DNA from: Chitinophagaceae bacterium BSSC1
GTDB lineage: Bacteria > Bacteroidota > Bacteroidia > Chitinophagales > Chitinophagaceae
Length of the DNA stretch: 64,000 nt
Direction of reading: 5' to 3'
Assembly: GCA_002256435.1 (NCBI GenBank)
Contig: NKJC01000003.1
Coordinates: forward strand, 1-64,000
The translations under genes and the position numbers were made by a program. Below are positions 58,356-64,000 of the stretch, piece by piece; position 1 is the stretch's first letter, and every line of letters starts with the position of its first letter. The notes under the pieces were generated by a model. It ran no database searches. It was not told the origin of the DNA and saw only the letters and a program-made list of their open reading frames with translations.

Positions 58356-60887
58356 TTAATTTGATGATTGATTCAATTGATTAAAAAATACCCAAGTACT
58401 TCCCTTTGGTGCTTCCGGAATTCCCTCTTGGTATTGTTGCATGATTTTATTCCACTCATCTACCCTAGGGTTATCCTTGGTAGTTTTGGGATTGAGCTCA
58501 TCCAGTGTTTTATCCTTTGGAATGCTAATGATTAAAATGAGTTGACGATTGTTTTCAAAAACCTGCAACTGTTGAAATTCTGCGTTACAAAATCCATTAG
58601 AAACTTCGGGCCAGTATTTGAACTGGGTGGCATGATAGTCTTTATAAGCCCTTTGCATGGCGGTGTCCTGCACTAAGTTGGCCGTTAAAATAATATGCTT
58701 CCATTCTTTGGCAATTTCAACCCCCTGACATTTTTGCTCACGCACAAAATCATAGAGTGGATTGCGATAGGCTTTGACCCTGGCTTTGGGAAATGTTTGT
58801 TTTAATGCTTGCAGCAATTCAAGTTCCTGTTCTATGCTGGCATACAAAAGCAAATGTGTTTTGTATTGATAGATAGCAGACTTGGAGAAACCTTTGCTTA
58901 CACAGATTTGTTCAAACTGTTTTCTGGCCTGGGCCGATTCCTTGTCCAAGACCAATTCCACTACTGTTGGTTTAGAAGCATGATTAATGCCAATAGCAGG
59001 ATTGATGGCTGTTTTTTCTGCTAACAAATATTGATAGGACTTTTCTAGTCCAGCTGCTTGTTTGATACTATCAGAAACTTGCGGACCATTGTTTTCCCAA
59101 TGATTATTGGGCCCATTGTTGTTTTGCAAAAACTTATCCGATGGTGACCAATTGTCTTTTACCAAAAATCCAGAAGAACCTTCATCCGTATAATAATAAA
59201 ACCAGTGCTCGGGATCATGGGCATAAGGCGCTTTGTAAATACTATCTGCCACATTGAATTTGACTTGGGTACCAGGCTGCGCCGATTGCGTATAGATGGC
59301 AGCTACATCATACATCTGTTTTGCATAATGATGAATCCGGTTAGAAAGGATTTTATTTTCTTTCATGGCATTGGGTAACCTAGTCCAACCCCAACCAAGA
59401 CTAATGCCCGTATTCCCAACATCACTAATATCATTGTGCTCAATTTGAATACCTCTAACATATCCTGCTGCAATACCAACGGCACCCCAGTCTTCATTGG
59501 TGGCATTGTTGATTAAGTTATTGCGGACTTGTAAGTTTTGTGAGATCTCTCTTTCATCCTTTGGCAAATAAGGCAAATGAATTTCAAAACTGGGATCAGA
59601 ATAATGACCAAGCAATAATGCAGTACCTCCAATATCCTTGAATAGATTTCCTTGAATCAGATCTTGGTTAGCCCCTTTTTCATAATCTAATCCGGTAGAT
59701 GCCAAGTGTTCAAAACGGCAGGATACAATTTGGGTATGGTTGGCAAAATTAAATTTCACTGCAGCTGCTGGTCTACCAACCCATGCTTGATTCTCTAGTG
59801 TTTTACTCAGCTCTGTACCGGGGATTTTTAAGGAATACGCGTCAAGCATAAATAACCCAGCTTGGTGTGGCACATGACCCTGGAGTGAGGGTCTTAGCCA
59901 ACCAGTATGTTCAAAAGACAGGCCCTTAAATTGAATATGTTGAACGGGTCTATCGGCGGAGCCAATGACTTGTACCAGGGTTTCAAGATGCGGAGCAATT
60001 ACTTGTGCCTTGTTTAAGTCTTCTCCTTGTCTTGGCCAATAATAGAGTTTGTTGGAACCTTGATCTAAGAACCATTCTCCAGGTTGGTCCAAAAAATGAA
60101 TGCTATTGCTCAAATAAAAAGCAGAATTGCCTGTCTTTTGTGAGATCCATGGCGCGGGCCAAGGATGCTCTGATTGGATTCTATTCTCTGGTTGCATAAA
60201 ACGCAGTTGTGCAGAATCTCCTTGAAACTGGATAGACTTGATGCGCAGAATAGCAATCTCCCACCATTGGTGAATCAGCATTTCCATTCCAAGGGCTGGT
60301 TGAAATTGTTGCTCCTTTGGCCAAGGCACCCAACAGCTTTGGTCTTTTTTATTCCAAGAAAGGATGCGCTGCATTAGAGCACCATCGGTATTTTTAGCGC
60401 GAACAGCTTTTTGCCCGTTTACCCAGAGTTGTCTGAATGTAAACTGGGGAATGGCTAATTGATCTAGATCCGCTACCCAAACCTTTCCCTGGGCTTTGGC
60501 TGGTAAACCATTCAATGGAGCTTTCAATATTTTCCACTGTTGAATAGGAACACCTCCACTGAAAATGGGTTGCTCATTTTGGGCAGCTTCAAGAATGGTG
60601 GGGCTTTGTTCTGTGCCGCTATCTTCTGGTCTAACCAAAATGGTTTCTTCTAAAAAATAGGTTCCTCCTTGAATGACAATATGAATGGGAGATTGGGCTA
60701 TAGGATCATGTAATCTTCTTAATTCTCTAGCTTTTCTGATTGCCATGTTTAAACTGGCAACAGGTTGATCCTTGGTTCCTGCATACCTATCATTTCCACT
60801 GGTGGAAACATAGATTTGAGCTATTGCATTTTCCACTTGGAAAAATAGACAAATCAGCAAGGCTAATAGCAATCGTTTTGAATTCAT
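58356..60887 (-). CDS. GH141-like beta-helix protein fused to rhamnose-mutarotase-like modules
   Basis: Exported 843-residue protein with a signal peptide ending NAIAQ. The large N-terminal part (about 25-620) is a right-handed beta-helix that opens with IYVSTSGNDRYAGTKDQPVAS and VIQGGTYFLEETI, as in GH141 proteins. The tail holds two tandem dimeric alpha/beta-barrel-like modules, at about 639-714 and 715-843. The second resembles L-rhamnose mutarotase RhaM (YHATQFKYWPEV, then NNRQLILIISIP). I cannot name the catalytic residues of the helix. The fusion to a mutarotase-like tail suggests that the released sugar, probably rhamnose or fucose, is anomerised on site. The upstream gap of 108 bp is the largest in this array. 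Confidence 0.75.
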   Translation of the reverse strand: MNSKRLLLALLICLFFQVENAIAQIYVSTSGNDRYAGTKDQPVASLNMAIRKARELRRLHDPIAQSPIHIVIQGGTYFLEETILVRPEDSGTEQSPTILEAAQNEQPIFSGGVPIQQWKILKAPLNGLPAKAQGKVWVADLDQLAIPQFTFRQLWVNGQKAVRAKNTDGALMQRILSWNKKDQSCWVPWPKEQQFQPALGMEMLIHQWWEIAILRIKSIQFQGDSAQLRFMQPENRIQSEHPWPAPWISQKTGNSAFYLSNSIHFLDQPGEWFLDQGSNKLYYWPRQGEDLNKAQVIAPHLETLVQVIGSADRPVQHIQFKGLSFEHTGWLRPSLQGHVPHQAGLFMLDAYSLKIPGTELSKTLENQAWVGRPAAAVKFNFANHTQIVSCRFEHLASTGLDYEKGANQDLIQGNLFKDIGGTALLLGHYSDPSFEIHLPYLPKDEREISQNLQVRNNLINNATNEDWGAVGIAAGYVRGIQIEHNDISDVGNTGISLGWGWTRLPNAMKENKILSNRIHHYAKQMYDVAAIYTQSAQPGTQVKFNVADSIYKAPYAHDPEHWFYYYTDEGSSGFLVKDNWSPSDKFLQNNNGPNNHWENNGPQVSDSIKQAAGLEKSYQYLLAEKTAINPAIGINHASKPTVVELVLDKESAQARKQFEQICVSKGFSKSAIYQYKTHLLLYASIEQELELLQALKQTFPKARVKAYRNPLYDFVREQKCQGVEIAKEWKHIILTANLVQDTAMQRAYKDYHATQFKYWPEVSNGFCNAEFQQLQVFENNRQLILIISIPKDKTLDELNPKTTKDNPRVDEWNKIMQQYQEGIPEAPKGSTWVFFNQLNQSSN

Positions 60888-60995
60888 GACAACAGGGCTT
60901 GAACGCTTTTTTGGGCGTTAGAACAGGTGTTTAAATGTATTCTAGTTAAGCGTTTTTCAGGATATCCTTATCAACTTTTATGATGGATGATTTTA
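60888..60995 (-). promoter_or_regulatory. Internal spacer with competing hairpins
   Basis: The only sizeable gap in the leftward array. It contains AACGC (60902-60906), which can pair with GCGTT (60915-60919) or, extended to AACGCTT (60902-60908), with AAGCGTT (60948-60954). No consensus promoter was found. It may hold an internal start site, an attenuator or an RNA-processing site. Confidence 0.35.
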
Positions 60996-61871
60996 CTATT
61001 TCCTTGTTCGAACCCCTTGAAATACAGACTTTAAATAGGCTGAATTGGCGCCATAATTTCCTTTTACGTCTCTGGGTTTGCTGGCATCCCTGGAACGTTC
61101 AATGACCAGCCATCCCTTCCAGCCCATTTGATCCAAGGTTTTTTTGATTTTTACCAAGTCAATTTGGGGATCATTTTGCAACCAAACCGAGTCTTTATTG
61201 GTGCAGTGGATCATGGCAATCCGGTTCTTGCCCAAGGTCTTTAATTCTTGGTACAAGTCCCTTCCCTCTTTGAGTGGGCTTGAGAAGTTGAAATAAATTT
61301 TGATGGCAGGAGAATGTATTTCTTTTAATAGGGCTTTTTCTTCTTTGGCTGATAGTGCTGTTTCTATGGCAATTTCTACTCCCGCTGCTGCAGCCATCGC
61401 GCCAGCAACTTGTAACCTTGCCACTACCGAATCTCTAATAGCTGGATTTTTTTTCAAATCACACTGGACACCCAAGGGCAAAAAAGCCGTATGCACATTC
61501 ATCAATTGCATGGTTTTAATACAGTCTTCAATGGACTGTTTGTATTCGGTTCTTCCACAAAAAGACTGGGCATAATAACCCGTCATGGCCAAACAAAAAA
61601 TTTCAACACCTGTTTCTTTTGACTTGGCAAGGAATTGCGCGCGAATACTATCGGTTAAGAGTTGGTTATCAAAACTCACTCTATTACCTAATCCACCCAT
61701 ATCTATTTCCAAACCATCCGCACCAATTTCTTTGGTGAGCGCTATAGCACCTAGTTTCTGTCTTTTCAAAAGCATGATATCTATCAACCCAATTTTATAG
61801 CCTTGATTTGATTGCGCCATGGTAGATAGGCTCAAGATCAGTAAGAAAAAAAAGGAATAACAAGCTTTCAT
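60996..61871 (-). CDS. Exported sugar isomerase/epimerase-like TIM-barrel protein
   Basis: A 291-residue protein of the xylose-isomerase-like TIM-barrel superfamily with an N-terminal signal peptide (SLSTMAQS), so it acts outside the cytoplasm. Metal-ligand-type acids are visible in IAIETALSAKEE (Glu) and LVIERSRD (Glu), with a His in MIHCTN. Members isomerise or epimerise sugars or sugar phosphates; a phosphate substrate is unlikely in the periplasm. It is 1 bp from the STN-esterase gene. The GLEIDMGGLGNR motif near residue 55 is typical of many Bacteroidota exported members with unassigned substrates. Confidence 0.8.
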   Translation of the reverse strand: MKACYSFFFLLILSLSTMAQSNQGYKIGLIDIMLLKRQKLGAIALTKEIGADGLEIDMGGLGNRVSFDNQLLTDSIRAQFLAKSKETGVEIFCLAMTGYYAQSFCGRTEYKQSIEDCIKTMQLMNVHTAFLPLGVQCDLKKNPAIRDSVVARLQVAGAMAAAAGVEIAIETALSAKEEKALLKEIHSPAIKIYFNFSSPLKEGRDLYQELKTLGKNRIAMIHCTNKDSVWLQNDPQIDLVKIKKTLDQMGWKGWLVIERSRDASKPRDVKGNYGANSAYLKSVFQGVRTRK

Positions 61872-61872
61872 G

Positions 61873-63342
61873 TTATGGTTTAATAGACTTGTAAAACAGG
61901 GCTTCTAATGTATCAAAACCCTTGATGGCTTTTTTAGGGAGTTGCGCTCCATTTTCTCCAAAAACATAGAGGGCTGTTTCTTTTTCAATGGTAATACCAG
62001 ATTCGTCAATTTGTCCATTGGCATCCTGAATGGCTTTTAGATTTAATCCCAAAGTTTGCGCCATGAACTGATACACGGTTGTTCTTTTAGAAAGACCAAA
62101 ATCGTGTTTGTCATTTGGTAAATGGGTATTGCTTACCAAGTTTTTTGCACCATACCATTCATAGACTTTTTGTAGATACGGAAAATCGTGTTCTGGCATT
62201 TTATCCGTCCAATCTCCTCCATCACTCACCACCAATTGTGGCCTAGGAGCAGCCATGGCGGCTATTTCTACGTTATTGGAACCACTACCACAAGCGTGAA
62301 TGGGCATGCCACTTTCACAAGGACAACCACCATAGAAATAAGAACTTAATGAAACTACTGGTGCACTTGCTTTGATGCGATCATCAATAGCCGTCATTAA
62401 AACGGTATGGCTTCCTGCGCCAGACCCACCCGTCATGGCTACACGATTGGGATCTGCGTCTTTTAACGATAATAGATAATCTAAAATGCGAATAGAACCA
62501 AGTACCTGAATGGTCATGGACAAACTTTTTCGATGGTTCTCATAAGCAAATTGCAAGGTGGATTCACCCCAGGCAAATAAGTCATAGGAGAATGCCATAG
62601 CACCCATTTTGGCCATTGCCGCACAGCGGTATTGACAGTCTGGTCTATAACGCTGTTTTTCCCAGTGCCCATCTGGGTTGAGGATGACTGGAATCTTTCC
62701 TTTGTATTGCAGGGGCTTATACAAAGAACCATTGATATAGACACCAGGTAAAATTTCAATGGCAATATTTTCTACGGTATATCCATTGAACACTCTTTTA
62801 GCTGTGACAATGGGTGCCGTGCCCGGCGATGCTGGCAGGGGTGATAATTGCAGGGCTTTTATTAGCGCGGGCTTGAGTGAATCTTTTCTTTTTTCCCATG
62901 TAGCTTTACCAGCATATTGGCTGGCAATCCTATCCATTTCTGCCCATCCCTCTTCTACGTTCCATCTATAATATTCATAAACACTGAGCTTGTATTGTTT
63001 GTCTTTTTCCTTTTTTACTTTTAGGTCTAAGGGCTTTAATACATTGTCCATGGTGCTCTCTACGTCTGGCCTAAATCGCCAATCGGCATAATTGACCCAT
63101 TTGCCCTGTACCAAAGAGTCTGCGTATTTGATCTTAACGCCATAACGCTTTTCAATAGTTGCAATCACTTCTTTTAAAGGACGTTTATAGCCTTCGTCAG
63201 AATTTTGTTGGGCATTGATTTGAACTGAAAGCAAGCTACATACCAGTAACAAAAAGTATGAACAAAACTTATTAAAGGAGCAAGTGTTGCTGAACAATGC
63301 ACTAGAAGATGGAAATATCATATGGCTTCTCATCGTGGTCAA
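61873..63342 (-). CDS. STN-like domain fused to alpha/beta-hydrolase (carbohydrate esterase type)
   Basis: A 489-residue exported protein. After a hydrophobic segment (about 27-42, ending INAQ) comes a small beta-alpha domain (about 52-120; RPLKEVIATIEKRYGVKIKY, then MDNVLKPLDLKV) that resembles the STN/DUF4974 modules at the start of TonB receptors and FecR proteins. The rest is an alpha/beta-hydrolase with nucleophile serine in MTGGSGAGSHT and a late DKHDFG aspartate/histidine pair, similar to bacterial acetyl-xylan-esterase-like enzymes. The start is uncertain; a later Met8 is possible. The tethering domain suggests binding to an outer-membrane partner. It lies between the TIM-barrel gene and the DHDPS-family gene. 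Confidence 0.75.
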   Translation of the reverse strand: MTTMRSHMIFPSSSALFSNTCSFNKFCSYFLLLVCSLLSVQINAQQNSDEGYKRPLKEVIATIEKRYGVKIKYADSLVQGKWVNYADWRFRPDVESTMDNVLKPLDLKVKKEKDKQYKLSVYEYYRWNVEEGWAEMDRIASQYAGKATWEKRKDSLKPALIKALQLSPLPASPGTAPIVTAKRVFNGYTVENIAIEILPGVYINGSLYKPLQYKGKIPVILNPDGHWEKQRYRPDCQYRCAAMAKMGAMAFSYDLFAWGESTLQFAYENHRKSLSMTIQVLGSIRILDYLLSLKDADPNRVAMTGGSGAGSHTVLMTAIDDRIKASAPVVSLSSYFYGGCPCESGMPIHACGSGSNNVEIAAMAAPRPQLVVSDGGDWTDKMPEHDFPYLQKVYEWYGAKNLVSNTHLPNDKHDFGLSKRTTVYQFMAQTLGLNLKAIQDANGQIDESGITIEKETALYVFGENGAQLPKKAIKGFDTLEALFYKSIKP

Positions 63343-63382
63343 TTAATATCCATCTAAGTTAAGCAGTAAGTATGGAATCACC

Positions 63383-64000
63383 TTATATAGCCGGGTCTTG
63401 CAAAACGGCTGTTGGACGTATGGTTTCTAATTGTACTTTCTCAATACCTAGTTCATCACACCAGTGGCAGAAACTATCATAAATACCGTCTAATACTTTT
63501 TTCTGATCGGGGGTTAATTCCAAAGCATGAGCCCTACTAATGGTTCTGACGGGCAAACCCCTTTTAGCCAGAAAGTATTTGGCACTCATGGGATAGGCAA
63601 TATGAATCAAAGGGTCTACTTTAATTAATTCTGCTTGTAACCAATCTACCTGTTCTTTCTTGTCAGGATTATTGGCATTATTGCAGATCCACACTAGGAT
63701 TTCTGGATAGAAATTTCCTGAAATAGAACTCATGCCCTTGGCGCCGTTGCGCAAAGAAAATGAAGCATTGGGTGTGTGCGCATCATAGAACTCCATGCTG
63801 GGATTTTTGCTTGATGCTAGAATAGCCAACTTGGCAAACACTTGGTCTTGTTGAATAGATGTGTCTTTGTGATAGACAAACCTGCCCGTTTCTAATAAGG
63901 TTTTAAACACTTCAGCAGTTAGAATCCGTTTATAGGGAGCTGGGCATTCATACATGCCAACTGGCACACCAGGTGTGAGCGCTAAGAATTTTTTGAAATT
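63383..64000 (-). CDS. Dihydrodipicolinate synthase/N-acetylneuraminate lyase family protein, partial (5' end missing)
   Basis: The reading frame remains open to the right edge of the window, with KKFLALTPGVPVGMYECPAPYKR as its visible start; the true start is beyond 64000. About 205 residues of the usual 300 are present. The Schiff-base lysine lies in VYHKDTS. Members are aldolases or dehydratases that cleave 2-keto-3-deoxy acids, or make dihydrodipicolinate. Its place at the upstream end of the sugar array suggests an aldolase of a 2-keto-3-deoxy sugar acid, such as 2-keto-3-deoxy-L-rhamnonate. This is inference; the substrate loop is outside the window. Confidence 0.85.
   Translation of the reverse strand, partial: NFKKFLALTPGVPVGMYECPAPYKRILTAEVFKTLLETGRFVYHKDTSIQQDQVFAKLAILASSKNPSMEFYDAHTPNASFSLRNGAKGMSSISGNFYPEILVWICNNANNPDKKEQVDWLQAELIKVDPLIHIAYPMSAKYFLAKRGLPVRTISRAHALELTPDQKKVLDGIYDSFCHWCDELGIEKVQLETIRPTAVLQDPAI

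Overview
The window looks like a chromosome segment of a Bacteroidota bacterium, most likely Chitinophagales/Chitinophagaceae. The evidence is a moderately AT-rich sequence, Bacteroidota-type promoters (-33 TTG, -7 TAnnTTTG), type IX secretion / gliding proteins (PorP/SprF, a CHU_C C-terminal domain), a TonB-dependent receptor with a carboxypeptidase-regulatory-like N-terminus, and many secreted enzymes with signal peptides ending in A-Q. The placement rests on protein families and motifs read by eye, not on a database search.

Regions. 1-602: no gene; three tandem leftward promoters and a boxA-like leader suggest that an rRNA operon starts just beyond the left edge. 0.6-12.5 kb: housekeeping genes (truA, an M1 aminopeptidase, a LemA/TPM membrane-stress module, a TonB receptor, pgk and gap). 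12.5-14.6 kb: tRNA-Glu(UUC) followed by nested inverted repeats, a truncated formylglycine-generating-enzyme-like pseudogene, and a Fic protein gene with a likely autoregulatory operator. 14.7-18.3 kb: a diheme cytochrome c, a membrane-anchored YceI protein and a radical SAM enzyme. 18.3-24.8 kb: a leftward operon of exported proteins: a surface protein whose frame is broken at an A8 tract, PorP/SprF, a small beta-barrel, a PliI-like lysozyme inhibitor and a DUF4189-like protein. 25-29 kb: a membrane AraC-type regulator, a PAS histidine kinase and a DOPA-dioxygenase-like protein.

29-64 kb is a carbohydrate-use region with almost no space between genes. A YiaK-type diketogulonate reductase and a zinc dehydrogenase converge on an operon of AraC regulator, two sulfatases and a hexuronate-type MFS transporter. 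An O-acetylesterase and a DUF5703 protein follow on the plus strand. From 40.2 kb to beyond the right edge a single leftward array of 14 genes encodes GH106, GH78, GH127 and GH2 glycosidases, a GH141-like beta-helix fused to a rhamnose-mutarotase-like module, an STN-esterase fusion, SSS and BASS transporters, a Gfo/Idh/MocA oxidoreductase, an exported TIM-barrel protein and a DHDPS-family enzyme. In its centre lie a RuBisCO-like protein, a DUF1537 sugar-acid kinase and an Asp/Glu-racemase-like protein.

My reading is that outer enzymes strip rhamnose, arabinofuranose, galactose and ester groups (and sulfate from some substrates) from a complex plant or algal glycan or glycoside. The released sugars or sugar acids would be imported by SSS, MFS and BASS carriers. 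The RuBisCO-like/DUF1537 module would then degrade an unusual, possibly branched, sugar acid of the apionate type. That last step is the most interesting candidate for an undescribed system. No SusC/SusD pair is visible in the window.
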